From positions 364 to 59,740 of the forward strand of contig NZ_LMJT01000020.1 in assembly GCF_001429395.1 (NCBI RefSeq): DNA of 59,377 nucleotides, read 5' to 3'. The notes under the pieces were generated by a model. The model did not search any database. It had not been told where the DNA came from and saw only the letters and a program-made list of their open reading frames with translations. Shown piece by piece: positions 44,680 through 53,960 of this stretch; positions within the stretch are counted from its first letter, which is position 1; every line of letters begins with the position of its first letter. A program made the translations under genes and the position numbers. The stretch comes from Allobosea sp. Root381. Its GTDB lineage: Bacteria; Pseudomonadota; Alphaproteobacteria; Rhizobiales; Beijerinckiaceae.

Positions 44680-45567
44680 GTGACGACGTCCCACATGCCG
44701 CAATCCGACATGCCGCAAGCCGATGTGGCGTCAACCGAGCCGGCTCCGGTTTACCGGCGCGGCGGGGGGCTGTTCGGCCGCCTGTTCGGTCGCGCTGAAA
44801 GCGCCGCCGGACTGCGCTCGGCCGAGGCTGCGGCGATCGGCGGCCAAGGCATTCTCGCGGTGAGCGGCCTGCGCAAGAGCTATGGCGGCCGCACCGTCGT
44901 CACCGATGCGAGCCTGTATCTGCGCCAGGGCGAAGCTGTCGGGCTTCTTGGCCCGAACGGCGCCGGCAAGACGACGATCTTCTACATGATCACGGGTCTG
45001 GTCGCGGCCGATCTCGGCACGATTTCGCTCGAAGGCCACGACATCACGAAGCTGCCGATGTACCAGCGCGCGCGCCTCGGCATCGGCTACCTGCCTCAGG
45101 AGGCCTCGATCTTCCGTGGCCTCAGCGTCGAAGACAACATCCGCGCGGTGCTCGAGGTGGTGGAGCCGGACCGCAAGGCCCGCGAGCGCCAGCTCGACCA
45201 ACTGCTCGAGGAGTTCACCATCGCCCGCCTGCGCAAGGCGCCTTCGATCGCGCTCTCGGGCGGCGAGCGGCGGCGCTGCGAGATCGCGCGCGCGCTGGCC
45301 GGCAAGCCGTCCTTCATCCTGCTCGACGAGCCTTTCGCCGGCATCGATCCGATCGCGGTCGGCGACATTCAGGCGCTGGTGCGGCAGCTCACCGACCGCG
45401 GCATCGGCGTTCTGATCACGGACCATAACGTCCGCGAGACGCTCGGTCTCGTCGACCGCGCCTACATCATCCATACGGGCCGCGTGCTGACCGAGGGCTC
45501 TCCGGCGGAGATCATCGCCAACCCGGACGTTCGCCGCGTTTATCTCGGCGAGGACTTCAGGCTCTGA
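44680..45567 (+). CDS. lptB: LPS export ABC ATPase LptB
   Basis: The 295-residue ATPase has Walker A GPNGAGKTT, signature LSGGERRRCEIARAL, Walker B FILLDEP and the end VRRVYLGEDFRL, which is diagnostic of LptB. It powers LPS extraction with LptFG. The start is a GTG at 44680; internal ATG codons at residues 6 and 11 are alternatives. Compared with the usual about 240-260 residues it has a 50-residue N-terminal extension with GGGLFGRLFGR. It precedes rpoN, as in most Rhizobiales. Confidence 0.94.
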   Translation: MTTSHMPQSDMPQADVASTEPAPVYRRGGGLFGRLFGRAESAAGLRSAEAAAIGGQGILAVSGLRKSYGGRTVVTDASLYLRQGEAVGLLGPNGAGKTTIFYMITGLVAADLGTISLEGHDITKLPMYQRARLGIGYLPQEASIFRGLSVEDNIRAVLEVVEPDRKARERQLDQLLEEFTIARLRKAPSIALSGGERRRCEIARALAGKPSFILLDEPFAGIDPIAVGDIQALVRQLTDRGIGVLITDHNVRETLGLVDRAYIIHTGRVLTEGSPAEIIANPDVRRVYLGEDFRL

Positions 45568-45614
45568 GCGCTCTCTCCGACGGCTCGGTCCTCGGAAGCG
45601 AATCGATACCGATC

Positions 45615-45638
45615 ATGCGGCGGAGCTGCCGCATTTCC
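45615..45638 (+). terminator. Hairpin after lptB (weak terminator candidate)
   Basis: ATGCGGC (45615-45621) pairs perfectly with GCCGCAT (45628-45634) around GGAGCT and is followed by TTTCC. It is 48 bases after the lptB stop. Confidence 0.45.
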
Positions 45639-45776
45639 AGCGCATGTTGCGGTGCGGCAATTTTCCTGCACAATGCGCAGGCAAGGCTTTGACGTGCCTG
45701 CTGGACGGCGCTAGTCTTCCGTCGAAGCAAAAAGCGTGCCGACGCGGCGCGCTGGCGTGAAGAGGTCTATGCCGAC

Positions 45777-47306
45777 ATGGCGATGATGCCGCGCATGGAG
45801 TTGCGACAGGGCCAGTCCCTGGTCATGACACCGCAGCTGCTGCAGGCGATCAAGCTCCTGCAGCTGTCGCATCTCGAACTTCAGAACTTCGTCGAGGGCG
45901 AGCTCGAGCGCAATCCGCTGCTGGAACGTGACGAGGCCGGCGACGGTCCGCTTCATGCCAATGGAACCGACAGCCCCCATGCTGCCGATCCCGAGAGCTT
46001 TGCGCGGGCGGAGAGCCTGCACAGCCAAGACGGCATGGAAGAGCGCCTGGGCACCAGGCTGGACAACGTCTTCCAGGGCGAGCAGCCCAGCGTGGCGCGG
46101 CTCGACAGCCGCGGTGCCGACAGCCTGCCGATCATCGGCGGCGCCTATGGTGGCAGCGGCGGCTCCTTCGAGGAGGGCGCGGAGGGCTTCGAGAGCAGCC
46201 TGACCGCCGAGGCCTCGTTGCGCGACCATCTCGGCGCGCAGTTGGATCTTGCGATCCAGGAACCGGCCGAGCGGCTGATCGGCCAGCACCTCATCGATGC
46301 GGTCGACGATTCCGGCTATCTTACCGAGCCCGTGACCGAGATCGCGGAGCGGCTGGGGGCTTCGGTCGCCCGCGTCGAGAGCGTGCTGCGCATTGTCCAG
46401 GGCTTCGATCCTTCCGGCGTCGCGGCGCGCGACGTCGCCGAATGCCTCGCGATCCAGCTGCGCGATCGCGACCGCTTCGATCCCGCGATGCAGGCGCTCG
46501 TCGCCAATCTCCACCTCGTGGCCAAGCGGGACTTCGCCGCGCTGAAGCGCCTTTGCGGCGTCGACGACGAGGACATCGCCGACATGGTCTCGGAGATCAG
46601 GCGGCTCGATCCCAAGCCGGGCCGGGGCTTCGGCGGTTCCGCGGCCGAGACGGTGGTGCCGGACGTCTTCATCCGCGCCGCGCCGGACGGCTCCTGGCTG
46701 GTCGATCTCAACCCCGACACGCTGCCGCGCGTCCTGATCAACCAGACCTACCATGCCCGCGTCTCAGGGGCTGCCCGCAACGATGTGGACAAGGCCTTCA
46801 TCGCCGAATGCCTGCAGACGGCGAACTGGCTCACCCGGTCGCTGGAGCAGCGCGCCCGCACCATCCTGAAGGTCGCGAGCGAGATCGTGCGCCAGCAGGA
46901 CGGCTTCTTCGCCCATGGCGTCGAGCATCTGCGCCCGCTCAACCTGAAGACGGTGGCGGATGCGATCGGCATGCATGAATCGACCGTTTCGCGCGTCACC
47001 TCGAACAAATATCTGATCTGCTCGCGCGGCATTTTCGAGATGAAATACTTCTTCTCCGCCGCGATCGCTGCCACGGGCTATGGCGAGGCGCATTCGGCCG
47101 AGGCCGTGCGTTTCCGCATCCGGCAGATGATCGACGACGAGGCTCCGGCCGAGGTGCTCTCCGACGATGCGATCGTCGCGCGGCTCAAGGCCGGCGGCAT
47201 CGATATCGCACGCCGCACCGTGGCAAAATACCGCGAATCATTGCGGATTCCTTCGTCGATGGAGCGTCGGCGGGAGAAAGTCGCCATGGCCATGGGCGGT
47301 CGCTGA
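45777..47306 (+). CDS. rpoN: RNA polymerase sigma-54 factor
   Basis: The 509-residue protein has the N-terminal activator-interacting region I (MELRQGQSLVMTPQLLQAIKLLQ, first 40 residues), an acidic linker, the core-binding domain, and the RpoN box ARRTVAKYRE near residue 484. It directs polymerase to -24/-12 promoters of nitrogen-assimilation and other genes and needs AAA+ activators. glnD, another nitrogen-control gene, lies in this window but is unlinked. The gap after lptB is 209 bases. Confidence 0.97.
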   Translation: MAMMPRMELRQGQSLVMTPQLLQAIKLLQLSHLELQNFVEGELERNPLLERDEAGDGPLHANGTDSPHAADPESFARAESLHSQDGMEERLGTRLDNVFQGEQPSVARLDSRGADSLPIIGGAYGGSGGSFEEGAEGFESSLTAEASLRDHLGAQLDLAIQEPAERLIGQHLIDAVDDSGYLTEPVTEIAERLGASVARVESVLRIVQGFDPSGVAARDVAECLAIQLRDRDRFDPAMQALVANLHLVAKRDFAALKRLCGVDDEDIADMVSEIRRLDPKPGRGFGGSAAETVVPDVFIRAAPDGSWLVDLNPDTLPRVLINQTYHARVSGAARNDVDKAFIAECLQTANWLTRSLEQRARTILKVASEIVRQQDGFFAHGVEHLRPLNLKTVADAIGMHESTVSRVTSNKYLICSRGIFEMKYFFSAAIAATGYGEAHSAEAVRFRIRQMIDDEAPAEVLSDDAIVARLKAGGIDIARRTVAKYRESLRIPSSMERRREKVAMAMGGR

Positions 47307-47424
47307 GGCCGGCGCAAGGCAGACGTGTTCGTTTGCGCCATGTCATTGACATCCCCGGGGGGCAGTTCTTAGCTCCTAGTGATGGCCACCTCCCAGGCCA
47401 TGGCTAAACAAGGGGAAGCACTCC

Positions 47425-48012
47425 ATGAGCTTGCGAATCTCCGGCAGGAATCTCGATGTCGGCGAGGCCCTGCGCGGTCAGGCAGAGTCCCGTGTCGCCG
47501 CCGCTCTCGGCAAATATTACGAAGGCGGTTTTCAGGGGCATGTCACCGTCGGCAAGGATGGAACTGCCTTCAAGACGGACGGCGTCCTGCATCTTTCTTC
47601 GGGAATCACGCTCGAGGCTTCGGGCACGGCGCACGACGCCTATGCCAGCCTCGACAAGATGGCGGAGCGCATCGAAAAGCGGCTGCGCCGCTACAAACGC
47701 CGGCTCAAGGATCGCTCCGCTTCGACCAATGGCCGCGAACCTGCCGCCGAAATCCCCAGCTATGTGATTGCCGCGCCAGACGAGGAAATCGAGGAGGTCG
47801 AGTTCGGGACTGGCGGCGATAACCCCGTCATCGTGGCCGAATCGACCAAATCTCTCCATGTCCTGACGATCAGCGACGCCGTAGCGGAGCTCGATATGAC
47901 CGGTGCGCCGGTGGTGATCTTCCGGCATGCTGGCAATGGCCGGACGAACGTCGTATACCGCCGCCGCGACGGCAATATCGGTTGGATCGATCCGCCGTCT
48001 GCTCTGTCGTAG
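47425..48012 (+). CDS. hpf: Ribosome hibernation promoting factor, long form
   Basis: The 195-residue protein has the ribosome-binding domain (SLRISGRNLDVGEALRGQ to about residue 100) and the C-terminal dimerisation domain (starting near VIVAESTKSLHVLTISDAVAELDMTG). It is the long HPF that dimerises 70S ribosomes into 100S particles in stationary phase. It belongs to the rpoN-hpf-ptsN cluster. A possible promoter TTGACA-17-TTAGCT lies at 47346-47374. Confidence 0.94.
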   Translation: MSLRISGRNLDVGEALRGQAESRVAAALGKYYEGGFQGHVTVGKDGTAFKTDGVLHLSSGITLEASGTAHDAYASLDKMAERIEKRLRRYKRRLKDRSASTNGREPAAEIPSYVIAAPDEEIEEVEFGTGGDNPVIVAESTKSLHVLTISDAVAELDMTGAPVVIFRHAGNGRTNVVYRRRDGNIGWIDPPSALS

Positions 48013-48099
48013 GCTTGGCGGGCGACCGCGCAGGCCCCGAACCTGACCCTGCCGCAATGCTCGCGTGAGCGCGGCACGGGACATGCATTGGACTGGCGC

Positions 48100-48561
48100 A
48101 TGACGCTGATCGATCTCTTGACTCCCGCAGCGGTGATTTCTCCGTTGCGGGCCCATGGCAAGAAACAGGCGCTGCAGGAACTGGCACAGCACGCGGCGCT
48201 GGCCACCGGCCTGCCCGAGCGCGACATCTACGAGTCGCTCCTGCAGCGCGAACGCCTGGGCTCGACCGGCATCGGTGACGGGATCGCCATCCCGCACGGA
48301 CGCATGCCGGGCATCGACCGTCTGGTCGGGCTCTTCGCCCGCGCCGAGAAGCCGATCGATTTCGACGCGCTCGACGGCCAGCCGGTCGACATCATCTTCG
48401 TGCTGATCGCACCCGAAGGGGCTGGCGCGGACCATCTCAAGGCGCTGGCCCGCGTCGCGCGCGTGCTTCGCAACCAAGCGGTGCTCGAACAGGTCCGCAG
48501 CATCCGCGATCCCGCCGCGATCTACGCCGTGCTGGCGGAATCGGCGGCGCAGGCAGCCTGA
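48100..48561 (+). CDS. ptsN: Nitrogen-PTS EIIA component PtsN
   Basis: The 153-residue EIIA(Ntr) has the phosphorylated His66 in GIAIPHGRM. It takes phosphate from PtsP through NPr and regulates potassium transport and other processes rather than sugar uptake. It closes the lptB-rpoN-hpf-ptsN cluster. The ATG at 48100 ([12 protein letters not shown]) matches family starts; an upstream ATG at 48088 adds four residues. Confidence 0.94.
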   Translation: MTLIDLLTPAAVISPLRAHGKKQALQELAQHAALATGLPERDIYESLLQRERLGSTGIGDGIAIPHGRMPGIDRLVGLFARAEKPIDFDALDGQPVDIIFVLIAPEGAGADHLKALARVARVLRNQAVLEQVRSIRDPAAIYAVLAESAAQAA

Positions 48562-48712
48562 TCGCGGCCCGCGCACCCTGCTGCGCCACGTCGGCGCGGC
48601 GGGCCGGCGCCTTCTCTGGCATTTGACCAGATCGCAACTTCGTCTATTCGGTGCCGCGACCTTCATGCCCCGCCGGGCCGAGGGGCGCCGTTTCAATGTC
48701 GGAGTGCTGCCG

Positions 48713-50329
48713 ATGGCCTACACGCATGTCGATCTCTTCCCGCTCGGAAAGGACGAGACGCCCTATCGCAAGCTGGGCAGCGAGGGCGTGTCGGTTCAGA
48801 AGATCGGCGACCGCGAGGTGCTGAGCGTCTCGCGCGACGCGATCCGCCGCCTTAGCGAGCAGGCATTCATCGACATCAACCATCTGCTGCGCCCGGGCCA
48901 TCTCGCGCAGCTCTCCAAGATCCTGGCCGATCCGGAGGCGACCTCGAACGACAAGTTCGTCGCCTACGACCTGCTCAAGAACGCCAACATCGCCGCAGGT
49001 GGCCTCCTACCGATGTGCCAGGATACCGGCACCGCCATCATCATGGGCAAGAAGGGCCGCATGGTCTGGACGGAAGGGCAGGACGAGGAGGCCCTGGGCG
49101 AGGGCGTCCATGACGCCTATCTCAAGCGCAACCTGCGCTATTCCCAGGTCGCAGCCCTCTCCATGTTCGAGGAGAAGAACACGGCGACCAACCTGCCGGC
49201 GCAGATCGACATCTATGCGGAGGGTGAGGACGCCTACAAATTCCTGTTCGTCGCCAAGGGCGGCGGCTCGGCGAACAAGACCTTCCTCTTCCAGGCGACT
49301 CCCTCGCTCCTGACCAAGGACCGGATGATGGCGTTCCTGAAGGAGAAGATCCTGACGCTCGGCACGGCGGCCTGCCCGCCCTACCATCTCGCCATCGTCA
49401 TCGGCGGCACCTCGGCCGAGCAGAACCTGAAGACGGTCAAGCTCGCCTCGACCAAATATCTCGACGCTCTGCCGACGCAAGGATCGCCCTCGGGCCATGC
49501 CTTCCGCGATCTGGAGATGGAGGAAGAGGTCCACAAGCTGACGCAGGCGCTTGGCGTCGGCGCCCAGTTCGGCGGCAAATACTTCTGCCATGACGTGCGC
49601 GTCATCCGCCTGCCGCGCCACGGCGCCTCGCTGCCGATCGGGCTCGGCGTCTCCTGCTCGGCCGATCGTCAGGCCAAGGGCAAGATCACGAAGGATGGCA
49701 TCTTCCTCGAAGCGTTGGAGACCGATCCGTCGAAATACCTGCCCGAGGTCGAGGACGCCTCGCTCGGCGGCGACGTCGTCAAGGTCGACCTCAACCGGCC
49801 GATGAGCGAGATTCTAGCCACCCTGACGAAGTACCCGGTCAAGACGCGGCTTTCGTTGACCGGCACGATTATCGTCGCGCGCGATTCCGCCCATGCCAAG
49901 ATCCGCGAGCGGCTCGAGACCGGGCAGGGCATGCCCGACTATTTCAAGAACCATCCGGTCTATTACGCCGGCCCAGCCAAGACCCCAGAAGGCATGGCGT
50001 CGGGCTCCTTCGGGCCGACCACGGCCGGCCGCATGGATTCCTTCGTCGACCAGTTCCAGTCCTTCGGCGGCTCGATGGTGATGCTGGCCAAGGGCAACCG
50101 GTCCGCGGCGGTGCGGGAAGCCTGCAAGGCCCATGGCGGCTTCTATCTCGGCTCGATCGGCGGCCCGGCAGCCCGGCTCGCGCAGGACTGCATCCGCAAG
50201 GTAGAGGTTCTGGAATATCCCGAGCTCGGCATGGAGGCCGTCTGGCGCATCGAGGTCGAGGACTTCCCGGCCTTCATCGTCATCGACGACAAGGGCAACG
50301 ACTTCTTCAAGGAGCTTAACCTCGGATGA
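48713..50329 (+). CDS. Class I (iron-sulfur) fumarate hydratase
   Basis: The 538-residue protein has the N-terminal alpha domain with [18 protein letters not shown] (Cys102, a [4Fe-4S] ligand) and CSADRQAKG, and a C-terminal beta domain with [10 protein letters not shown]. It belongs to the FumA/FumB/tartrate dehydratase family and hydrates fumarate to malate in the citric acid cycle. The start at 48713 follows GGAG; the longer frame is not family-like. A small secreted-protein gene overlaps its stop (ATGA). Confidence 0.93.
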   Translation: MAYTHVDLFPLGKDETPYRKLGSEGVSVQKIGDREVLSVSRDAIRRLSEQAFIDINHLLRPGHLAQLSKILADPEATSNDKFVAYDLLKNANIAAGGLLPMCQDTGTAIIMGKKGRMVWTEGQDEEALGEGVHDAYLKRNLRYSQVAALSMFEEKNTATNLPAQIDIYAEGEDAYKFLFVAKGGGSANKTFLFQATPSLLTKDRMMAFLKEKILTLGTAACPPYHLAIVIGGTSAEQNLKTVKLASTKYLDALPTQGSPSGHAFRDLEMEEEVHKLTQALGVGAQFGGKYFCHDVRVIRLPRHGASLPIGLGVSCSADRQAKGKITKDGIFLEALETDPSKYLPEVEDASLGGDVVKVDLNRPMSEILATLTKYPVKTRLSLTGTIIVARDSAHAKIRERLETGQGMPDYFKNHPVYYAGPAKTPEGMASGSFGPTTAGRMDSFVDQFQSFGGSMVMLAKGNRSAAVREACKAHGGFYLGSIGGPAARLAQDCIRKVEVLEYPELGMEAVWRIEVEDFPAFIVIDDKGNDFFKELNLG

Positions 50330-50661
50330 GGCACCTCGCGACGGCCGCCCTCGCTCTGCTGATGCTCGTGCCGGCGCAGTTCGCCTCGGCGCAAGCGCGG
50401 CCCGCGACCTGTTCGCGCGACCTCTTCCAGAACGAGGGCGGGATGCACCGGCAGCAGACGCGGCTTTCCGCCGTGGCCAACGCCGACCAGGCGACGCAGT
50501 GCCGGACCTGGCGTGAGCATGTCGGCTTCCTGCAGAATGCGCGCGCGGTCTTCGCAAGCTGCCAGGCCGGGCGCGAGCGCGAGCAGAGCGTCGCCTTGAT
50601 GGATTCCGAGCTGGCGGATTACCGCGCGCTGCTCGCCAATCGCTGCGGCGGCAGGCGCTGA
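50326..50661 (+). CDS. Small secreted Cys-containing protein of unknown function
   Basis: The 111-residue protein has a signal peptide (about 1-22, [15 protein letters not shown]). Four Cys residues in the mature part (TCSRD, QCRTW, SCQAG, RCGGRR) could form two disulfides. No family recognised. It overlaps the fumarase stop by four bases (ATGA), so it is translated from the same message. Confidence 0.7.
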   Translation: MRHLATAALALLMLVPAQFASAQARPATCSRDLFQNEGGMHRQQTRLSAVANADQATQCRTWREHVGFLQNARAVFASCQAGREREQSVALMDSELADYRALLANRCGGRR

Positions 50662-50687
50662 CCATTCCCGAACTGGAAAGAACGCAG

Positions 50688-51344
50688 ATGACCGACCAGC
50701 CGCAATCGCCTCTCGGCGTCGCCGTCCTGCCCGTGACGCCGTTCCAGCAGAACTGCTCGCTCATCTGGTGCATGAAGACCAGGCAGGCCGCCATCGTCGA
50801 TCCCGGCGGGGATGTCCCGCTGATCCTGGGAGCGCTCAAGGAGATCGGCGTGACGCCGGCCGCGATCTGGCTGACCCATGGCCATCTCGACCATGCCGGC
50901 GGTGCCGCCGAACTGGCAGAGACGCTGTCGGTTCCGATCATCGGGCCGCATGAGGCGGACAAGTTCCTGCTCGACGACCTGCCGACGGCGGGGCTGCGCT
51001 TCGACATCCACGACATGCGCGCGGTCGCGCCGGCGCGCTGGCTTGCCGAAGGCGACGAGATCTCGGTCGGCGAAGTCGTCTTCTCCGTGCAGCATGTGCC
51101 CGGCCATACGCCCGGCCATGTCACCTTCTTCCAGAAGGATCTGCGCTTCCTGCTGGCGGGCGACACCGTCTTCGCCGGCTCGGTCGGCCGCACCGATTTT
51201 CCCTATGGCAGCCACGAGACGCTGATCGCCGGCATCAAGGGAAAGCTGCTGCCGCTCGGAGACGACGTGCAGTTCCTGCCCGGTCACGGCCCGGCGAGCA
51301 CGCTGGGCGAGGAACGGGCGAGCAATCCGTTTCTGCAAGGATGA
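50688..51344 (+). CDS. Metallo-beta-lactamase-fold hydrolase (glyoxalase II-like)
   Basis: The 218-residue protein has the binuclear zinc motif THGHLDHAGG, a second His in PGHTPGH and an Asp in LLAGDTVF. The NCSLIWCMKTRQAAIVDPGGD opening is typical of the GloB-like/YcbL group. Members hydrolyse S-lactoylglutathione or related thioesters; the C-terminal glutathione domain of true GloB is absent, so YcbL-type is more likely. It follows the secreted-protein gene by 26 bases. Confidence 0.85.
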   Translation: MTDQPQSPLGVAVLPVTPFQQNCSLIWCMKTRQAAIVDPGGDVPLILGALKEIGVTPAAIWLTHGHLDHAGGAAELAETLSVPIIGPHEADKFLLDDLPTAGLRFDIHDMRAVAPARWLAEGDEISVGEVVFSVQHVPGHTPGHVTFFQKDLRFLLAGDTVFAGSVGRTDFPYGSHETLIAGIKGKLLPLGDDVQFLPGHGPASTLGEERASNPFLQG

Positions 51345-51347
51345 TAC

Positions 51348-51378
51348 GAAAAGACCCGCAGCGGAAATCCGCTACGGG
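51348..51378 (-). terminator. Minus-strand intrinsic terminator
   Basis: On the minus strand CCCGTAGCGGA pairs with TCCGCTGCGGG (one G-U wobble) and is followed by TCTTTTCG. It lies 200 bases beyond the DUF1993 stop and directly against the convergent metallo-beta-lactamase-fold gene. Confidence 0.7.
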
Positions 51379-51535
51379 CCTCGGGATGAACCAACGGCCA
51401 TGTCCTGAACGGGTGCGCGTACATCCGGCGTCAAACGTTCGGCTCATGGCCGTCTTCTGCGGCGCTGGAAGGCTGTGGAACGCCCTCGACATCGCCGTGC
51501 GCCTGAGATGGGGAAGCGGTCCTGACCTTTCAAGG

Positions 51536-51564
51536 GCCGCTGCGGAAATTGTTCTCGCAGCGGC
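51536..51564 (-). other. Perfect 9-bp stem-loop after DUF1993
   Basis: GCCGCTGCG (51536-51544) pairs with CGCAGCGGC (51556-51564) around an 11-base loop, 15 bases after the DUF1993 stop. No T run follows on either side, so it may be an RNA-stabilising or processing hairpin rather than a terminator. Confidence 0.55.
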
Positions 51565-51578
51565 GGCGATTCCTCGCC

Positions 51579-52097
51579 TCAGGCGTCGAAGACACCGAGC
51601 AGGAAGTCCTGCTTGCCGATGTGGAAGCCGTTATGGCGCAGGATGCCGTGGGCGGTCGCGGCATGAAAATAGAAATTCGGGATGGCGAAGCGGGTGAGAT
51701 AGGCTTCGCCCGTCATCGTCACGGTCGCCGAGGGGCCGCGCGGAAAGGTGACGTCGCGCGTAAGTCCCGCCTCGAGGGCCGCACTATCGGCCGCCGCGAC
51801 GAAGGCCAGCGTCCTGGCGATGCGCGCCTTCAGCTCGGGAAAGCTCTTCTCCTCGTCCGGGATGCGCGGGTTGTCGCCGCCGGAAAGTCGCGCCACGGCG
51901 TTCTTGGCGAAATCGCAGCAGAGCTGGATCTGGCGGGTAAAGGGCAGCATGTCGGGCGCGAGCCGCGCATTCAGCACCACCTCGGGCTGGATCTTGCGGC
52001 TCTCCGCCTGCTCAGCGGCCTTGTCGAGGATGGCGTCGAGCGCGCGGAGCGTCTGTGCGAAGCCGGAAAGGGCGGCAGTCTGGACTGTGAGCGACAT
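51579..52097 (-). CDS. DUF1993 family protein
   Basis: The 172-residue helical protein opens with QTLRALDAILDKAAEQAESRKI and ends FHAATAHGILRHNGFHIGKQDFLLG, the DUF1993 signatures; the family resembles DinB-type four-helix bundles. It has the His residues expected of a metal-binding member (HAATAH, RHNGFH). Function unknown. It begins just past the efp terminator on the same strand. Confidence 0.85.
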   Translation of the reverse strand: MSLTVQTAALSGFAQTLRALDAILDKAAEQAESRKIQPEVVLNARLAPDMLPFTRQIQLCCDFAKNAVARLSGGDNPRIPDEEKSFPELKARIARTLAFVAAADSAALEAGLTRDVTFPRGPSATVTMTGEAYLTRFAIPNFYFHAATAHGILRHNGFHIGKQDFLLGVFDA

Positions 52098-52112
52098 GGA
52101 GGGATCCTCGAA

Positions 52113-52138
52113 CGAAAAACGGGCCCGGAAAGGGCCCG
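52113..52138 (-). terminator. Intrinsic terminator of efp
   Basis: On the minus strand CGGGCCC pairs with GGGCCCG around a five-base loop and is followed directly by TTTTTCG. It lies 70 bases beyond the efp stop and just upstream of DUF1993. Confidence 0.85.
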
Positions 52139-52207
52139 CTTACGTCGTCGATATAGGCGCTGCCGCCGCAATTGCAGCAGGCGGCGTCGATCAATCCTTG
52201 CCTCTCA

Positions 52208-52777
52208 TCAGTCCTTGGCGCGCTCGACATAGGAGCCGTCGGTCGTCATCACGACGATGCGGGTGCCGACGCCGATATGCGGCGGAACCGCGCTGCGCAC
52301 GCCGTTCGACAGGATCGCCGGCTTGTAGGAGGAAGAGGCGGTCTGGCCCTTGGTCACCGGCTCGGTCTCGACGACCTCGAGCGTGACGCGCTGCGGCAGT
52401 TCGATCGCCACGGCCTTGTCCTCGAAGACCGAGAGCGAGACCTTCATGTTCTCCTGGAGATAGGGAGCGGCGTCGCCGATCACGTCCTTGTCGACCGGGA
52501 TCTGGTCGTAGGTCTCCGGGTTCATGAAGACGTACTGCTCGCCGTCCTGATAGAGATAGGTGAAGTCGCGGTCCTCGACATAGGCGCGCTCGACCTGCTC
52601 GGTCGTCTTGTAGCGCTGCGTCATCTTCACGCCGTCGGCGATGCGGCGCATGTCGATCTGCGTCGTCGGCGTGCCCTTGCCGGGGAAGAAGCTTTCGGCC
52701 GAGATGACGGTGCAGAGATGGCCGTCCAACTCGAGCACATTGCCCTTGCGGACGGAGGATGCGATGACCTTGACCAC
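52208..52777 (-). CDS. efp: Elongation factor P
   Basis: The 189-residue protein starts [17 protein letters not shown] from a GTG at 52777 with AAGGA seven bases before it; the longer frame has no EF-P homology. Lys34 is in the conserved FPGKGTP loop, the site modified by beta-lysylation. EF-P rescues ribosomes stalled at polyproline stretches. It is divergent from epmA-epmB, which encode the modifying enzymes, leaving 118 bases for two promoters. Confidence 0.97.
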   Translation of the reverse strand: MVKVIASSVRKGNVLELDGHLCTVISAESFFPGKGTPTTQIDMRRIADGVKMTQRYKTTEQVERAYVEDRDFTYLYQDGEQYVFMNPETYDQIPVDKDVIGDAAPYLQENMKVSLSVFEDKAVAIELPQRVTLEVVETEPVTKGQTASSSYKPAILSNGVRSAVPPHIGVGTRIVVMTTDGSYVERAKD

Positions 52778-52895
52778 GTGAATGTCCTTGGCTTGGTGCG
52801 CGGCACTCCCGCGCGCTATGCGAATTCGCTTGCCGCGCAACTACCGCATTCGCGCGCGAAGCGAAAGCTGCCCTACGGTTTCGACGCGAGATTCG

Positions 52896-53960
52896 ATGAG
52901 TTCGTTCCACCCGCCCTTCTGGCGGCCCGACATCCATGCCGACCGCCGCCCGGCTCTGCTGGCTCGGGGGCGCATCAAGGCGGCACTGCGCGGCTGGTTC
53001 GAGGCGCGCGACTTCGTCGAGGTCGAGGCCGCGATCCTGCAGCTGTCGCCTGGCAATGAGACGCATCTGCACGGCTTCGCGACGACGCTGATCGACAACG
53101 CTGCAGCCGCTCATCCCTATTATCTGCACACCTCGCCGGAATTCGCCTGCAAGAAACTGCTCGCCGCCGGAGAGGAGCGGATCTTCGATTTCGCCCGCGT
53201 TTTCCGCAACCGCGAGCGTACGGCGCTGCACCACCCCGAATTCACGATGCTGGAATGGTATCGCGCCGGCGAGGATTACGAGACGCTGATGCGCGACTGC
53301 GCCGCCTTGCTGGCGGAGGCGGCCCAAGCCGCCGGGGTCGAAACCCTGCATTGGCGCGGCAGCAAGGCTGACCCGTTCGCCGAGCCCGAGCGCCTGACCC
53401 TGCAGGAGGCGTTTCGTCGCCATGCCGGGATTGATCTGCTCCGCACCGTGACGGCGGACAACGACGTGGATCGTGCCGGGCTGGCCGCCGATGCGAGCGA
53501 GGCCGGCATCCGGGTCGCGGCGGACGACAGCTGGTCGGACATCTTCAGCCGCATCCTGTCCGAGCGGGTCGAGCCGCATCTCGGCCGCGGCCGCGCCACG
53601 ATCCTCTGCGAATACCCGATCAGCGAGGCCGCGCTCGCCCGGCCCAAGCCCGGCGATCCGCGCGTGGCCGAACGCTTCGAGCTCTATGCCTGCGGCGTCG
53701 AACTCGCCAATGCTTTCGGCGAACTCACCGATCCGGCCGAGCAGCGCCGGCGTTTCGAGGCGGATATGGACGAGAAGGCCCGCATCTATGGCGAGCGTTA
53801 TCCGATCGACGAGGATTTTCTGGCCGCGCTCGCAAATATGCCGCAGGCGAGCGGCATCGCGCTCGGCTTCGACCGCCTGGTGATGCTCTGCACCGGCGCC
53901 CGCCGCATCGAGGACGTGCTCTGGACGCCGGTCGCCGAACCGGGCAGGGGACGCATATGA
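52896..53960 (+). CDS. epmA: EF-P--lysine ligase EpmA
   Basis: The 354-residue protein is a class II lysyl-tRNA synthetase-like catalytic core: motif 2 FRNRERTALHHPEFTMLEWYRA and motif 3 GIALGFDRLVML are present, and the N-terminal anticodon-binding domain of LysS is absent. It activates (R)-beta-lysine and attaches it to Lys34 of EF-P. The start at 52896 is chosen because the upstream frame is unlike the family. It overlaps epmB by four bases (ATGA). Confidence 0.95.
   Translation: MSSFHPPFWRPDIHADRRPALLARGRIKAALRGWFEARDFVEVEAAILQLSPGNETHLHGFATTLIDNAAAAHPYYLHTSPEFACKKLLAAGEERIFDFARVFRNRERTALHHPEFTMLEWYRAGEDYETLMRDCAALLAEAAQAAGVETLHWRGSKADPFAEPERLTLQEAFRRHAGIDLLRTVTADNDVDRAGLAADASEAGIRVAADDSWSDIFSRILSERVEPHLGRGRATILCEYPISEAALARPKPGDPRVAERFELYACGVELANAFGELTDPAEQRRRFEADMDEKARIYGERYPIDEDFLAALANMPQASGIALGFDRLVMLCTGARRIEDVLWTPVAEPGRGRI

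Noticed and set aside
51235..51492. Minus-strand frame in the gap between convergent genes
   Set aside because: Runs into the metallo-beta-lactamase-fold gene and through a terminator; no ribosome-binding site or family.
51510..51560. Possible 4.5S (SRP) RNA because the minus strand reads GGTCAGGACCG
   Set aside because: The rest of the conserved SRP loop (GGAAGxAGC) is missing, so the match is chance.
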